DNA of 64,000 nt from Thalassococcus profundi (GCF_003344785.1 NZ_QPMK01000002.1:186001-250000); one strand, 5' to 3'. Numbered from the stretch's first letter, positions 25,277 through 35,010 are shown. The notes: generated by a model not told the origin, from the sequence alone. Numbers and translations: made by a program.

Positions 25277-26452
25277 ATGTTTCCCGAGCGGTTTTCGAAC
25301 CTACCGGCCTATGCGTTTCCGCGCCTGCGGAGCCTTTTGGACGCCCATGATCCGGGCGGCCCTGTCACGCATATGAGCATCGGAGAGCCGAAACATGCCT
25401 TTCCGCCCTGGATCACCGAGATCATCGTGCAATCCGCGCAGGACTTCGGCCGTTACCCGACGAACGAAGGCACGCCCGAACTGCTGGACGCCATCGCCGC
25501 CTGGCTCCACCGCCGCTACGGCGTGACCCAGCCGGCCGAGCAGATCATGGTGCTCAACGGCACGCGCGAAGGGCTCTACAACGCCGCCATGGCGCTCTGC
25601 CCCGAAACCAAGCGCGGCAAGACGCCGGCGGTTCTGACGCCCAACCCCTTCTACCAGGTCTATGCGGTCGCCGCGGCCTCGGTCGGCGCCGAGCCGGTCT
25701 TTGTGCCCGCGACCGACGCCACCGGACACCTGCCCGACTACACCGGCCTCCCGGCAGAGGTGCTCGACCGCACCGCGCTGGCCTACATCTGTTCACCGGC
25801 GAATCCGCAGGGCGCCGTGGCCAGCCGCGCCTACTGGCAGGAGCTGATCGCGCTGGCCGAAAAGCACGATTTCCGCATCCTCGCCGACGAATGCTATTCC
25901 GAGATCTACCGCGACGACCCGCCGGTGGGCGCCCTGCAGGTGGCGCGCGACATGGGCGCGGACCCCGAGCGCGTGGCAATCTTCCATTCCCTGTCGAAAC
26001 GCTCGAACCTGCCGGGTCTGCGCTCGGGCTTCGTCGCAGGCGGGCCGGAGACCATCCGCCGCATCCGCCAGTTGCGCAACTACGCCGGCGCGCCGCTGCC
26101 ACTGCCGCTTCAGCACGTGGCGGAAAAGGTCTGGGCGGACGAGGCGCACGTGGTCGAGAACCGCGCGCTCTATGCCGAGAAATTCGCGCTGGCCGACCGC
26201 ATCCTGGGCAACGTGCCGGGCTACCGTGCGCCGCAGGCCGGGTTCTTCCTGTGGCTGCCGGTCGAGGACGGCGAGGCGGCGGCGCTGAAGCTCTGGCGCG
26301 AGACCGGCGTGCGGGTGCTGCCCGGCGCGTACCTGTCGCGCGACGTGGGCGGCGGCAACCCCGGCGCGGGCTACATACGGGTCGCCATGGTGGCCCCCAA
26401 GGATGAAACGCAGCGCGGGCTCGAGACGCTCCGCGACTGTCTCTATGCATAA
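25277..26452 (+). CDS. dapC: Aminotransferase class I/II, probably N-succinyldiaminopimelate aminotransferase (DapC-like)
   Basis: The protein is 391 residues, fold-type I PLP enzyme. [44 protein letters not shown] and CSPANPQGA are typical of the DapC subgroup. The PLP aspartate lies in [10 protein letters not shown], and the PLP lysine is K241 in [16 protein letters not shown]. DapC makes N-succinyl-LL-diaminopimelate in lysine and peptidoglycan synthesis. It precedes ftsK by 22 bases, consistent with a shared cell-wall/division theme. The exact substrate is inferred by family; other aminotransferase roles are possible. Confidence 0.8.
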   Translation: MFPERFSNLPAYAFPRLRSLLDAHDPGGPVTHMSIGEPKHAFPPWITEIIVQSAQDFGRYPTNEGTPELLDAIAAWLHRRYGVTQPAEQIMVLNGTREGLYNAAMALCPETKRGKTPAVLTPNPFYQVYAVAAASVGAEPVFVPATDATGHLPDYTGLPAEVLDRTALAYICSPANPQGAVASRAYWQELIALAEKHDFRILADECYSEIYRDDPPVGALQVARDMGADPERVAIFHSLSKRSNLPGLRSGFVAGGPETIRRIRQLRNYAGAPLPLPLQHVAEKVWADEAHVVENRALYAEKFALADRILGNVPGYRAPQAGFFLWLPVEDGEAAALKLWRETGVRVLPGAYLSRDVGGGNPGAGYIRVAMVAPKDETQRGLETLRDCLYA

Positions 26453-26474
26453 GAAGAAACGAGGCGAGGACGTA

Positions 26475-29400
26475 ATGGCTTATCAGGCACGGGGGCGCGA
26501 TCCCCTCTTCGACAGCAACATGCAGGCCGCGATCGAAAAGCGGGGCAAGGAACTGATGGGCCTTGCACTTGTGGTGCTGGGGCTGATGGCCGCCGCAATG
26601 ATCGCCTCCTACACGCCCGAAGACCCAAGCTGGCTGTCGGCCACGGACGCACCTGTGCAGAACTGGATGGGCCGGCTGGGCGCCTCCATCGCGGCGCCGC
26701 TGTTCATGATCGTGGGGCTGGGCAGCTGGGGGCTCGCGCTGGTGCTGATGGTCTGGGGTGTGCGCATGGTCGTGCACCAGGGCGACGACCGCGCCCTGTC
26801 CTGCCTCATCTTCGCGCCGATCTGGGTCGCCCTCTCGGCGGTCTATGCCGCCGGTCAGCCGGTCGATGCGAGCTGGAGCCATTCCTTCGGACTGGGCGGC
26901 CTTTTCGGCGACATGATGCTGGGATCGCTCCTGAACCTGCTGCCGCTCAGCGCAAGCCTCGGCCTGAAAATGGCCATGCTGCTGCTCGGCGCCGGGATCG
27001 TCGCGCTGGGGGCGTTCGTGCTGGGCTTCACCAAGCCCGAGCTGCGCGCCATTGCACGGTTTCTCGTGCTGGGCGTGGTGATGGTCTATGCGACGCTGCT
27101 GTCTGTGCTGGGCCGCGGCGCGTCGGGCGCCGTGCAGGCAGCCATGTCGATGCAGGATGCTCATGCCGCGCGCCGCGAACGCCGCAAGGCCGAAGCCGCC
27201 GAAGCCGCCGCCTGGGCCGCGGCGCAAGAGGCGGTGCCGGCCCCGCCGGTGTCGCGCCGGCGCGTGCAGCCGAGCGTGACAGCCGCCCCCTCCCCTGCCC
27301 CGGCCGAGGACGATTATCCCGAGGCCCCGCGCGCCGAAAAGACCGGCTTCCTTGCGCGGATGCCGCAGCTGATCAAGCGCCCGGACCCGCTTCCCGAGCC
27401 GGAACTCGTGGAGGCAGAGACCTTTGCCGGCGAAGCCGAGATGCCCGGCGACGACCGCATCCGCGCCAAGATCGCCGATGTGATCAAGTCTCGCATCCGC
27501 CAGCCCGAGCCGCCCATCGAAGAGACCGCACCGCTCACCAAGGGCCGCGGCCGCCGTCCCGAGCCGCTGATCGTCCATACCACACGGGGCCATGCCCTGC
27601 CGCCCGAACCGCCGCTGACCGCGCGCCACGCCGCCGCACAAGCCACCCCGACGGCAGACGACCGTCTGGCTGCGCCGATGACGGCAGCGGGCGCCGCCAC
27701 CGCTGCCGCCGCGACGGTCGCGCGCGCCGCGGCCCCCTCCCCTGCCCTGTCGCGGGTCGCGGCACCGTCCGCCGTCCCCCCTGCCCCGTCGATGCACGAC
27801 CACGAGGATGGCCGCGACGAGGTGTTGACCGATTTCGAGGATGACGACGACGACGGCTATGACGTGCAGTCCTACATCGCCGACCAGGCCCAGGCGCCGC
27901 GCGTACCCGGGGCCGAGCCCCGGAAGGTGGTGCAGCAACCGGCGCGCAAACCCGTCCAGACCTCGCGCCGCGCCCAGGAAGAGGCGCAGCCGCGGCTCAA
28001 GTTCGAAGAGCCCGAGGTCGAATACGAACTGCCGCCGCTGTCGCTCTTGATGAACCCCGACACCATCACCCGCCACCACCTGAGCGACGACGCGCTCGAG
28101 GAGAACGCGCGGATGCTGGAATCGGTGCTGGACGACTACGGCGTCAAGGGCGAGATCGTCAGCGTCCGCCCCGGCCCCGTCGTCACCATGTACGAACTGG
28201 AACCGGCGCCGGGCCTCAAGGCCAGCCGCGTGATCGGCCTGGCCGACGACATCGCCCGGTCGATGTCGGCGCTGTCGGCGCGTGTCTCGACCGTGCCGGG
28301 ACGCAGCGTGATCGGTATTGAACTGCCCAACGACAACCGCGAGATGGTGGGCTTCCGCGAGATCCTGTCGACCCGCGACTTCGGCGACGGCAACCAGAAG
28401 CTGCCGCTGGCGCTCGGCAAGGACATCGGCGGCGATCCGATCGTCGCCAACCTCGCCAAGATGCCCCACCTGCTGATCGCCGGGACCACCGGGTCAGGCA
28501 AATCCGTGGCGATCAACACCATGATCCTGTCGCTGCTCTACAAGCTGACGCCCAACGACCTGCGGCTGGTGATGATCGACCCCAAGATGCTCGAACTTTC
28601 CGTCTATGACGGCATTCCGCACCTGCTGTCGCCGGTGGTGACCGACCCGAAAAAGGCCGTCGTGGCGCTCAAGTGGGTCGTGGGCGAGATGGAGGAACGC
28701 TATCGCAAGATGTCCAAGATGGGCGTCCGCAACATCGACGGCTACAACGGCCGCGTCGCCGACGCGCTGAAGAAGGGCGAAATGTTCAGCCGTACCGTCC
28801 AGACCGGGTTCGACGACGACACCGGTGAGCCTGTGTTCGAGACCGAGGAATTCGAACCCAAGAAGATGCCCTACATCGTCGTCATCGTGGACGAGATGGC
28901 CGACCTGATGATGGTCGCGGGCAAGGAGATTGAAGCCTGCATCCAGCGCCTCGCGCAGATGGCGCGGGCGAGCGGCATTCACCTGATCATGGCGACGCAG
29001 CGCCCGTCCGTGGACGTCATCACCGGCACGATCAAGGCCAACTTCCCCACGCGGATCAGCTTCCAGGTGACCTCCAAGATCGACAGCCGCACCATCCTGG
29101 GCGAGATGGGGGCGGAGCAGCTTCTCGGCATGGGCGACATGCTCTACATGGCCGGCGGCGCCAAGATCACCCGCTGCCACGGGCCGTTCGTCAGCGATGA
29201 AGAGGTCGAGGAGGTGGTCAACCACCTCAAGGCCTTCGGCCCGCCCTCCTATGTCGGCGGCGTCGTCGAAGGCCCGGACGAGGAAAAGGCCGATGGCATC
29301 GACGCGGTGCTGGGACTGTCCACCGGCGGCAACACTGACGGCGAGGACGCGCTCTACGACCAGGCCGTCGCCATCGTCATCAAGGACCGCAAGTGTTCGA

Positions 29401-29537
29401 CCTCCTACATCCAGCGCAAGCTGGCCATCGGCTACAACAAGGCCGCGCGGCTGGTCGAGCAGATGGAGGACGAGGGCGTCGTCAGCGCCGCCAACCACGT
29501 CGGCAAGCGCGAGATCCTGGTGCCGGAACAGCACTGA
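26475..29537 (+). CDS. ftsK: DNA translocase FtsK
   Basis: FtsK pumps DNA through the septum and promotes dimer resolution at dif. It is 1020 residues. The ATG at 26475 follows GAGGA; an earlier in-frame start overlaps the aminotransferase gene. Four membrane helices lie at about 25-210, then a long Pro/Ala/Arg-rich linker (to about 520) and the RecA-like motor: Walker A GTTGSGKS (670-677) and Walker B ending D806-E807. The C-terminal gamma domain (about 945-1010, ending before the stop) has the winged-helix segment [10 protein letters not shown] and [15 protein letters not shown] that reads KOPS. It is followed by a terminator. Confidence 0.97.
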   Translation: MAYQARGRDPLFDSNMQAAIEKRGKELMGLALVVLGLMAAAMIASYTPEDPSWLSATDAPVQNWMGRLGASIAAPLFMIVGLGSWGLALVLMVWGVRMVVHQGDDRALSCLIFAPIWVALSAVYAAGQPVDASWSHSFGLGGLFGDMMLGSLLNLLPLSASLGLKMAMLLLGAGIVALGAFVLGFTKPELRAIARFLVLGVVMVYATLLSVLGRGASGAVQAAMSMQDAHAARRERRKAEAAEAAAWAAAQEAVPAPPVSRRRVQPSVTAAPSPAPAEDDYPEAPRAEKTGFLARMPQLIKRPDPLPEPELVEAETFAGEAEMPGDDRIRAKIADVIKSRIRQPEPPIEETAPLTKGRGRRPEPLIVHTTRGHALPPEPPLTARHAAAQATPTADDRLAAPMTAAGAATAAAATVARAAAPSPALSRVAAPSAVPPAPSMHDHEDGRDEVLTDFEDDDDDGYDVQSYIADQAQAPRVPGAEPRKVVQQPARKPVQTSRRAQEEAQPRLKFEEPEVEYELPPLSLLMNPDTITRHHLSDDALEENARMLESVLDDYGVKGEIVSVRPGPVVTMYELEPAPGLKASRVIGLADDIARSMSALSARVSTVPGRSVIGIELPNDNREMVGFREILSTRDFGDGNQKLPLALGKDIGGDPIVANLAKMPHLLIAGTTGSGKSVAINTMILSLLYKLTPNDLRLVMIDPKMLELSVYDGIPHLLSPVVTDPKKAVVALKWVVGEMEERYRKMSKMGVRNIDGYNGRVADALKKGEMFSRTVQTGFDDDTGEPVFETEEFEPKKMPYIVVIVDEMADLMMVAGKEIEACIQRLAQMARASGIHLIMATQRPSVDVITGTIKANFPTRISFQVTSKIDSRTILGEMGAEQLLGMGDMLYMAGGAKITRCHGPFVSDEEVEEVVNHLKAFGPPSYVGGVVEGPDEEKADGIDAVLGLSTGGNTDGEDALYDQAVAIVIKDRKCSTSYIQRKLAIGYNKAARLVEQMEDEGVVSAANHVGKREILVPEQH

Positions 29538-29566
29538 GCCGGGCGAAGACAGCTTTGGACATGCAC

Positions 29567-29594
29567 AACGCCGGGCCCCTGGTCCGGCGTTTTC
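29567..29594 (+). terminator. Rho-independent terminator after ftsK
   Basis: AACGCCGG (29567-29574) pairs with CCGGCGTT (29584-29591), with a GC-rich 9-base loop that can pair further, followed by TTTT. It lies 30 bases after the ftsK stop. Confidence 0.75.
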
Positions 29595-29650
29595 CGTTTG
29601 CAGCGCTGTGCCCGGGACCCGCATGTCGTGAAGGTCGAGATGAACCAAAG

Positions 29651-29681
29651 CCTCCGGCGGGAGTTTAGGGGCAAGATGAAG
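29651..29681 (+). repeat. Dispersed repeat, copy E (short form)
   Basis: A short 4-bp stem (CTCC/GGAG) leads into TTTAGGGGCAAGATGAAG, matching the tail of copies B and D. The long hairpins seen in the other copies are reduced here. It lies between the ftsK terminator and lolA. Confidence 0.6.
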
Positions 29682-29819
29682 CCTGGAGCCTTGCGCGCGA
29701 GCGGTGGCGTGGACCCCGGAAAAGGCCGGGAGTCGCCCATGACACGGAGCTGCTATCGCATATCAGCGCCCCAGGCCCCATATGAAACCGAGACGACACG
29801 AGCAGACAGGACCGAATCC

Positions 29820-30413
29820 ATGAGACTTGCCCCCCTTTTCGCCGCCGCGGTGCTGAGCATCGCCACTGCCCTTCCGGCCGCGGCCGCCAAGCTGTCGCTG
29901 AACGAGATTTCCGGCTATCTCAACCAGCTGCAATCGGCGACCGGCAGCTTTACCCAGATCAACGGCGACGGTACGATCAGCACCGGCACGATTTACATCA
30001 AGCGGCCGGGCAAGGTGCGGTTCGAATACAAGCCGCCCGAACAGGCGCTGGTCATGGCCAATTCCGGGCAGGTGGCGATCTTCGACAAGAAGCTGGGCGG
30101 CCAGCCCGACAGCTATCCGCTGAGCCAGACGCCGCTGTCGATCATCCTCGCGCGCAACGTCAATCTTGCACAGGCGGGCATGGTGCAGGGTCACAGCTAT
30201 GACGGCACCGCGACGATCGTGACGGCGCAGGATCCGAAGCGGCCCGAATACGGGTCGATCCAGCTCAAGTTCACCGACAACCCGGTGGAGTTGCGCCAGT
30301 GGATCATCACCGATCAGAACGGCGGACAGACCACCGTCGTGCTGGGTGGCCTGAACCGCGGCGAGGTCAGCAACCGGATGTTCGACATCCGCGGCGAGAT
30401 CGCCCGGCAGTGA
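29820..30413 (+). CDS. lolA: Outer-membrane lipoprotein carrier protein LolA
   Basis: LolA ferries lipoproteins across the periplasm from LolCDE to the outer membrane. It is 197 residues with a Sec signal peptide (1-22, ending AAA-KL). The mature protein begins with the amphipathic SLNEISGYLNQLQSATGSFTQ and has GTIYIKRPGKVRFEYKPPEQALVMAN, the LolA half-barrel signature. The start at 29820 is chosen for the signal sequence and AGGA 9 bases upstream. ftsK-lolA adjacency is conserved widely, supporting the call, though a terminator separates them here. Confidence 0.92.
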   Translation: MRLAPLFAAAVLSIATALPAAAAKLSLNEISGYLNQLQSATGSFTQINGDGTISTGTIYIKRPGKVRFEYKPPEQALVMANSGQVAIFDKKLGGQPDSYPLSQTPLSIILARNVNLAQAGMVQGHSYDGTATIVTAQDPKRPEYGSIQLKFTDNPVELRQWIITDQNGGQTTVVLGGLNRGEVSNRMFDIRGEIARQ

Positions 30414-30458
30414 TGCAACCGGCGGGGCGCGCGTCGCCCCGCCAACTGCATTTCCGGA

Positions 30459-31052
30459 TCAGCGCGCCGCGCGACAGGACGCAAGCTGCGCCTGGTAAAG
30501 CCGCGACCGGTTGTCGACCTCGCCGGCGACCCGAACCAGCCACGCCTTGCTGTTGTAGCTGCCGCGGGAATAGCCGGTCCGGCCCTCGTGATAGGCCAGG
30601 TAGTGGTTGCGCGCGTCGTACATCTGCAGGCCGAGGCTGTCGCGGCTCTTGGCCATATACCAGCCCATGAAATCGGTGGCGTCGCGGATGTCGTCCCGCT
30701 TGGCGCGCCGGTTGCCGGTTTCCTCCAGGTATTCGTCCCAGGTGCCGTCCAGCGCCTGGCTGTATCCGAAGGCCGAACTTTGCCGGCCCATCGGGATCAC
30801 GCCCAGCGTATAGCGGAACGGCGTCCGGGCGTTGCCGATGAATTTGCTTTCCTGGTAGATCGTCGCCATCTGGACATGCATCGGTACGCCCCATTTGCGC
30901 TCTGCGGCACGGAAGGCGCGGGTGTAATGCGGGCGCTCGGTGAGAATCGCGCAGGCATTGTCCAGGTCGCGCGGCGCGGAAAAGTCTCCGCCGCCGCCCC
31001 CGCAGGACGCCGCCAACAACACGATCACCAATGCGCGAAGAGTTCTGCTCAT
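30459..31052 (-). CDS. Lytic transglycosylase SLT-domain lipoprotein
   Basis: The protein is 197 residues. The lipobox LAASC (Cys17) follows a short hydrophobic stretch, so it is probably anchored in the outer membrane. The SLT fold has the catalytic Glu68 in MATIYQESKF, then SSAFGYSQALDGTWDEY and YLAYHEGRTGYSRGSY, the usual GYxQ and aromatic substrate-cleft motifs. It cleaves glycan strands, probably for local wall remodelling. GAGG precedes the ATG at 31052. It is convergent with lolA. Confidence 0.85.
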   Translation of the reverse strand: MSRTLRALVIVLLAASCGGGGGDFSAPRDLDNACAILTERPHYTRAFRAAERKWGVPMHVQMATIYQESKFIGNARTPFRYTLGVIPMGRQSSAFGYSQALDGTWDEYLEETGNRRAKRDDIRDATDFMGWYMAKSRDSLGLQMYDARNHYLAYHEGRTGYSRGSYNSKAWLVRVAGEVDNRSRLYQAQLASCRAAR

Positions 31053-31224
31053 CTGCCTCTCGCTCGTTTTCTTGGTTTTTTATTGCGAATACCCTACCTG
31101 ATAAGAGCAGCCGGGGAAATCACAATTCCCGTGACCGGCGGGGCCTTGCGCGCCCGGACCGTCGTGGGATCGGGCTCAGACGCCACTGTGCCGTGCAGGT
31201 TCACAGAGTGTTTCCTCTGAATTA

Positions 31225-31241
31225 TGTCCAAAAGTTGGACA
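31225..31241. promoter_or_regulatory. Inverted repeat upstream of hspQ
   Basis: TGTCCAA and TTGGACA form a 7-bp dyad with a 3-base spacer, 44 bases before the hspQ ATG. The location suits an operator or a 5'-UTR hairpin. It does not match the CIRCE element. The binding factor is unknown. Confidence 0.4.
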
Positions 31242-31284
31242 ACCGGCCATTGAAAGGTCTAAAACGGGGCTGTAGGGGCTCGAA

Positions 31285-31620
31285 ATGATGAATATGCACA
31301 GTCAGCGCGCGAAATATCACCTCGGCCAGGTTGTCCGGCACCGCAAACATCCCTTTCGGGGTGTGGTCTTTGACGTCGACCCGGAATTCAACAATACCGA
31401 GGAGTGGTACGAGGCGATCCCCGAGGACAGCCGCCCGTCGAAAGAGCAGCCGTTCTATCATCTGCTGGCCGAGAACGATCAGAGCTTTTACGTGGCCTAT
31501 GTGTCCGAACAAAACCTCGTCGCCGACTATTCCGGCGAACCGGTGGACCATCCGGACATCCCGGATCTCTTCGGCGCGTTCCACGACGGCAGCTACGAGC
31601 TTCATTTCCAGATGAACTGA
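31285..31620 (+). CDS. hspQ: Heat-shock protein HspQ (YccV-like)
   Basis: The protein is 111 residues. HspQ binds hemimethylated DNA and acts as a specificity enhancer of the Lon protease in enterobacteria. The core motif AKYHLGQVVRHRKHPFRGVVFDVDPEF and WYEAIPEDSRPSKEQPFYHLLAE matches the family, and YSGEPVDHPDIPDLF gives its C-terminus. Three closely spaced in-frame ATGs (31285, 31288, 31294) leave the exact start uncertain. It is transcribed alone, divergent from the SLT gene. Role as a Lon modulator is inferred from the family. Confidence 0.88.
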   Translation: MMNMHSQRAKYHLGQVVRHRKHPFRGVVFDVDPEFNNTEEWYEAIPEDSRPSKEQPFYHLLAENDQSFYVAYVSEQNLVADYSGEPVDHPDIPDLFGAFHDGSYELHFQMN

Positions 31621-31635
31621 GCCCATCGGGCGTAG

Positions 31636-31655
31636 GGTGGGTTTTTCAACCCACC
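31636..31655. terminator. Bidirectional terminator between hspQ and threonine aldolase
   Basis: GGTGGGTT pairs with AACCCACC across a TTTC loop, in the 42-base space between the convergent stop codons of hspQ and ltaE. The loop is T-rich, but neither side has a distal T-run. Hairpins of this GGTGGGTT/AACCCACC type recur in many proteobacterial genomes. Confidence 0.55.
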
Positions 31656-31662
31656 ATCCGGC

Positions 31663-32706
31663 TCAGCCCGCACGCGCTAGGTCAACGAATGCCTTCACCG
31701 CCGCCGGGTCCAGCGACCAGTCGCAGACCAGCCGCGCGGTGAGCATCTCGTCCGGGCCGTCGCCGTCGAGACTGTCCCCCCACAGGTGATACTGCGCCCC
31801 TCCCGCCAAAAGCCGCTTGTGCACCGCCCGCGGCATCGCGGCGAAGAGCATGTTCGCGCGTGCATCATTGCGCGGCTCGGCGATACCTTTCAGCCCGTCC
31901 ACCAACTCTGCGCAGCGCGCATTGGCCCGCTCGGCGAGGTCGCGCCACAGGTCGTCCTGCAGATAGGCCGCCATCTGAGCCGCCAGGTAGCGGTGCTTGG
32001 AGAAAAGCTGCGCCCCGCGCTTGCGGCGGTAGCCGAAGGCCGCGGCCTTTGCCGGGTCGAAGAAGATCACCGCCTCGACCCCCATCAGCCCGTTCTTGGT
32101 GCCGCCGAAGACGGCGACATCGACGCCTGCCTTCCAAGTCATCTCGGCCGGGGTGCAGCCCAGCGCCACGCAGGCATTGGCGAACCGCGCGCCATCGAGA
32201 TGCACCGGCAGGCCGAACTCCGACGCCACCGCCGTCAGGGCGCGCAGATCGTCAAGGCCGTAGACATTGCCGTATTCCGTCACCTGCGTCAGCGACACCG
32301 GCCCGCGCTGCGGTCCGTGCACGCCGCGGGTCTCTTCGCCAAGGATCGTGGCGCGCAATGCGTCGGGCGACATCCGGTCCGATCCGGGCACCAGCGTCAG
32401 CTTCGCCCCGCCGGTGAAGAACTCGGGCGCGTTGCATTCGTCCATGTGGATATGCGCCTGCGGCGAACAGAACACCGTCTGAAAGGGCTGGCACAGGGTC
32501 GAGAGCGCCAGCACGTTCGCCGCCGTTCCGGTCGCCACCAGGAACACCTCGGCCTCGGGCGCCTCGAACAGCGCGCGCAACCGCGCCGTGACCTCCTGGC
32601 TCAGCGCGTCGGCGCCATAGGCATCGGCATGGCCGGCATTGGCCGTGGCCAGACGATCCAGAACCTGGGGCGGCACCGGGCCGCCGTTGTCGGATGCGAA
32701 GTACAT
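31663..32706 (-). CDS. ltaE: Low-specificity L-threonine aldolase
   Basis: This PLP enzyme cleaves threonine or allo-threonine to glycine and acetaldehyde. It is 347 residues. PLP-binding features are GTAANVLAL near 60, the substrate motif VHLDGARFAN (D171 contacts the pyridine nitrogen) and K204 in FGGTKNGLM. AGGAG lies 6 bases before the ATG. It begins 15 bases after ycgN, the last gene of a ribF-ycgN-ltaE group. The stereochemistry cannot be told from sequence. Confidence 0.9.
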   Translation of the reverse strand: MYFASDNGGPVPPQVLDRLATANAGHADAYGADALSQEVTARLRALFEAPEAEVFLVATGTAANVLALSTLCQPFQTVFCSPQAHIHMDECNAPEFFTGGAKLTLVPGSDRMSPDALRATILGEETRGVHGPQRGPVSLTQVTEYGNVYGLDDLRALTAVASEFGLPVHLDGARFANACVALGCTPAEMTWKAGVDVAVFGGTKNGLMGVEAVIFFDPAKAAAFGYRRKRGAQLFSKHRYLAAQMAAYLQDDLWRDLAERANARCAELVDGLKGIAEPRNDARANMLFAAMPRAVHKRLLAGGAQYHLWGDSLDGDGPDEMLTARLVCDWSLDPAAVKAFVDLARAG

Positions 32707-32721
32707 GGGCTCTCCTGCGTC

Positions 32722-33195
32722 TCAGACCGGCTCTTCGATGATGTGGTCTTCCCAGTCGTCCTCGTCGACCTCGAACTCTGCGACGGTGCGGTGCTGCATC
32801 GACACGCCCGCCGCGTGCACCGTGTCTGGCGTGCCCGAGATCAGCGGATGCCAGTCGTAAAGCGGCTTGCCCTCCCACAGCAGCCGGTAGGCGCAGGTGG
32901 CGGGCATCCAGTAGGCGTGATCGTCGATGTTGGAGGGTTTCAGGACGATGCATTCCGGCACGAACTGGTGACGGATATCGTATTGCGCGCAGCGGCAGGT
33001 GGTGTCGTCGAACAGGCGGCAGGCCACGCGGGTCAGCTCCACCTGCCCGGTGTCTTCGTCCTCGAGCTTGTTGAGGCAGCATTTGCCGCAGCCGTCGCAG
33101 AGCGCCTCCCACTCGGTCGGGCTCATCTTCGACAGCGGCTTGCGCTCCCAGAACCGCGGCGCGAGGCCGGTGCGGGGGATCGGATCGTCGCTCAT
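32722..33195 (-). CDS. YcgN-family cysteine-cluster protein (UPF0260)
   Basis: The protein is 157 residues with the family's cysteine cluster: CDGCGKCCLNKL and later CRLFD, CRCAQYD and ECIVL. These are arranged like a metal or Fe-S site, but the biochemical role is unknown. The ATG at 33195 overlaps the ribF stop (ATGA), so the two genes are translationally coupled. The longer open frame in the same phase upstream of 33195 is rejected because it runs antisense-like over ribF. Confidence 0.85.
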   Translation of the reverse strand: MSDDPIPRTGLAPRFWERKPLSKMSPTEWEALCDGCGKCCLNKLEDEDTGQVELTRVACRLFDDTTCRCAQYDIRHQFVPECIVLKPSNIDDHAYWMPATCAYRLLWEGKPLYDWHPLISGTPDTVHAAGVSMQHRTVAEFEVDEDDWEDHIIEEPV

Positions 33196-34124
33196 GATGC
33201 GCTCAGGATCTCGCGCGCGCGGGCGCAATCCGCTTCCATCTGCGCGATCAGCGCGTCGAGGCTGTCGAATTTCTCTTCCGGCCGCAGGAAGTCGACCAGG
33301 GCCACCGACAGCGTGGTGCCGTAAAGATCGCCCTTGAAGTCGAAGAGGAAGGTTTCGAGGTTCGCGCGGTTTTCGCCGAACATCGGCCGCACGCCGATCG
33401 AAGCCGCACCGTGATAGGTGCCCCGATGCGGCCCCTCGGTCACGTCCACGAGTACGGCATAGACGCCAAAGCGCGGCGGATGCAGCCCGTCGATGGACAT
33501 GTTGGCGGTGGGAAAGCCCAGCTCGCGCCCGCGCTGTTCTCCGCCGATCACCGGGCCTTCGATGCGGTGCCAATGGCCCAGCTGTGCCGCGGCATCCCGC
33601 GGCCGGCCGTCGCTCAGCGCCTCCCGGATCGAGGTCGAACTCACCTGCCCGCCCTCGCCTTCGACCAGTTCGGCCACGGTCACGCCAAAGCCCATCTCCC
33701 TGCCGAACCCCTGCAAATCCGAAACCGTGCCGGCACGGCCCTTGCCGAAGCAGAAATCCGCCCCCACGACGACGTGGCGCAGACCCAGCCCGTCGGTGAT
33801 GACCCTCTGCGCGAAGTCGCGCGGGGTCAGGGCCGCCAAGGCCGCGTTGAAGGGCAGCTCGTACAACCGCTCGACCCCCAGCTTGGCCAGCCGCGACGCC
33901 CGCGCCTCGCGCCCCATCAGACGGAAGGGCGGCGCTTCGGGTGCAAAGACCTGGCGCGGGTGCGGCTCGAAGGTCAGCACGCCCAGCGGTGCATCGGGCA
34001 TCGCCGCGCGCGCCTGCCGGATCACCGCTTGGTGGCCGATATGCACGCCATCGAAGTTGCCGATCGCGGCGCTGGCGCCCCGGTCCTGCGCTTCGACGAA
34101 ATGGTAATCCCGAACGATCCTCAT
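33192..34124 (-). CDS. ribF: Bifunctional riboflavin kinase/FAD synthetase
   Basis: RibF phosphorylates riboflavin to FMN and adenylylates FMN to FAD. It is 310 residues. The N-terminal FAD synthetase domain shows IGNFDGVHIGHQ (nucleotidyltransferase HxGH) and VVGADFCFGKGR; SSTSIREAL marks the KMSKS-like site. The C-terminal kinase domain (about 180-305) shows GRELGFPTANM and FGVYAVLV. The gene is preceded by a 210-base region with strong hairpins (34266-34335). I saw no match to the FMN riboswitch core there. Starts at the ATG 34124. Confidence 0.96.
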   Translation of the reverse strand: MRIVRDYHFVEAQDRGASAAIGNFDGVHIGHQAVIRQARAAMPDAPLGVLTFEPHPRQVFAPEAPPFRLMGREARASRLAKLGVERLYELPFNAALAALTPRDFAQRVITDGLGLRHVVVGADFCFGKGRAGTVSDLQGFGREMGFGVTVAELVEGEGGQVSSTSIREALSDGRPRDAAAQLGHWHRIEGPVIGGEQRGRELGFPTANMSIDGLHPPRFGVYAVLVDVTEGPHRGTYHGAASIGVRPMFGENRANLETFLFDFKGDLYGTTLSVALVDFLRPEEKFDSLDALIAQMEADCARAREILSAS

Positions 34125-34265
34125 GCGCCGCAGCGTTAGCGCCTCCGGCGACCCGGCACAAGAAGATGGCCCGCTTCTGTGGTCTCAAAATGCAGCGGGC
34201 TGTTGGGCTGTGTTCGCTCCGGCGGAGGCCGCGGGCGAAAGGGTGGGGCTTGAGGACTGCGCGTG

Positions 34266-34335
34266 CAGGACTCCGCAGAAACGCGTGGCGTTTCCGCTCT
34301 GTCCTGCCAAGCGCGTTTCCACTGGAAACGCGCTT
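34266..34335. other. Two strong hairpins between the MaoC and ribF genes
   Basis: Element 1 (34266-34306) nests a 7-bp stem GAAACGC/GCGTTTC (34278-34284 with 34288-34294) inside an outer CAGGAC/GTCCTG stem, with a symmetric 6-base internal loop. Element 2 is a perfect 12-bp stem AAGCGCGTTTCC (34309-34320) with GGAAACGCGCTT (34324-34335), loop ACT; its arm reaches the MaoC stop codon. The GCGTTTC unit is shared between both. There is no T-run on the transcribed side. Confidence 0.65.
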
Positions 34336-34778
34336 TAATCGAACTTCCTGGACGGGGCGAGCACCACGGCCTCGCCGATCAGCACCTTCTTGCCATCGAC
34401 GGCACAGTGGCAATCCAGCTTCACCCGGCGTTTGGCCATGTCGATATCGACGACCTTGACCTCGGCATAGACCATGTCGCCCGGGCGCACGGGAGCCAGG
34501 AACTTCAGCGTCTGACCCATGTAGACCGTGCCGTGGCCCGGCAGCTGTTCCCCGATCACGGCAGAGATCAGCCCGGCGGTCAGCATGCCATGGGCGATGC
34601 GTCCTTCGAAAATCGTGTCCTGGGCATAGTCCTCGTCCAGATGCACAGGATTGCGGTCGGTCGAGACCTCGGCAAACAGTTCGATGTCGCGATCCGTCAC
34701 CTCTTTGCGCAGGTACCGGGTCATCCCCATCTCGATATCCTCGATGCAGATGGTCCCGCGCGGCAGGTTGTCGAACAT
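34335..34778 (-). CDS. MaoC-like (R)-specific enoyl-CoA hydratase
   Basis: The protein is 147 residues with a single hot-dog fold. The catalytic Asp/His pair is in STDRNPVHLDEDYA and the flanking HGMLTAGLISAVIG is the R-hydratase signature. Such enzymes hydrate trans-2-enoyl-CoA to (R)-3-hydroxyacyl-CoA, often supplying PHA synthesis. The ATG at 34778 is chosen because GGAGG lies 5 bases upstream; in-frame starts at 34790 or 34835 lack this. It lies between the HAD gene and ribF on the same strand. No phaC is in the window, so the PHA link is inference. Confidence 0.85.
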   Translation of the reverse strand: MFDNLPRGTICIEDIEMGMTRYLRKEVTDRDIELFAEVSTDRNPVHLDEDYAQDTIFEGRIAHGMLTAGLISAVIGEQLPGHGTVYMGQTLKFLAPVRPGDMVYAEVKVVDIDMAKRRVKLDCHCAVDGKKVLIGEAVVLAPSRKFD

Positions 34779-35010
34779 GTCAGCCTCCATGATGATCGGC
34801 CCGGTAATAAATAGCCGGGCACATGCCCGCTTCAAGCAACTTTATTACTTCGCAGGCGCAGAAAATCAAGTGCTACTTACGGACAGACGCCAATAGCGCG
34901 GGTTTCATGGCCGTTTTGTCGCAGGATGCACGGCGCACCCGCAAAGCGTGACCGAACCGGGCAGGCAATGACCACCCGCCGGCCCCCGAATCCCACCCGT
35001 GCAGGGGACG

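Noticed and set aside
34169-34190. CTTCTGTGGTCTCAAAAT as a sixth copy of the dispersed repeat.
   Set aside because: It matches the tail at about 16 of 20 positions but lacks the hairpins and the conserved end, so it may be chance.
34125-34334. An FMN riboswitch upstream of ribF.
   Set aside because: The region contains strong hairpins but I could not find the conserved riboswitch core segments, so I report only the hairpins.
32722-34413. A 563-codon minus-strand frame running from ycgN through ribF.
   Set aside because: Only its last 157 codons match YcgN; the rest is a shifted reading of ribF, which has its own intact product.
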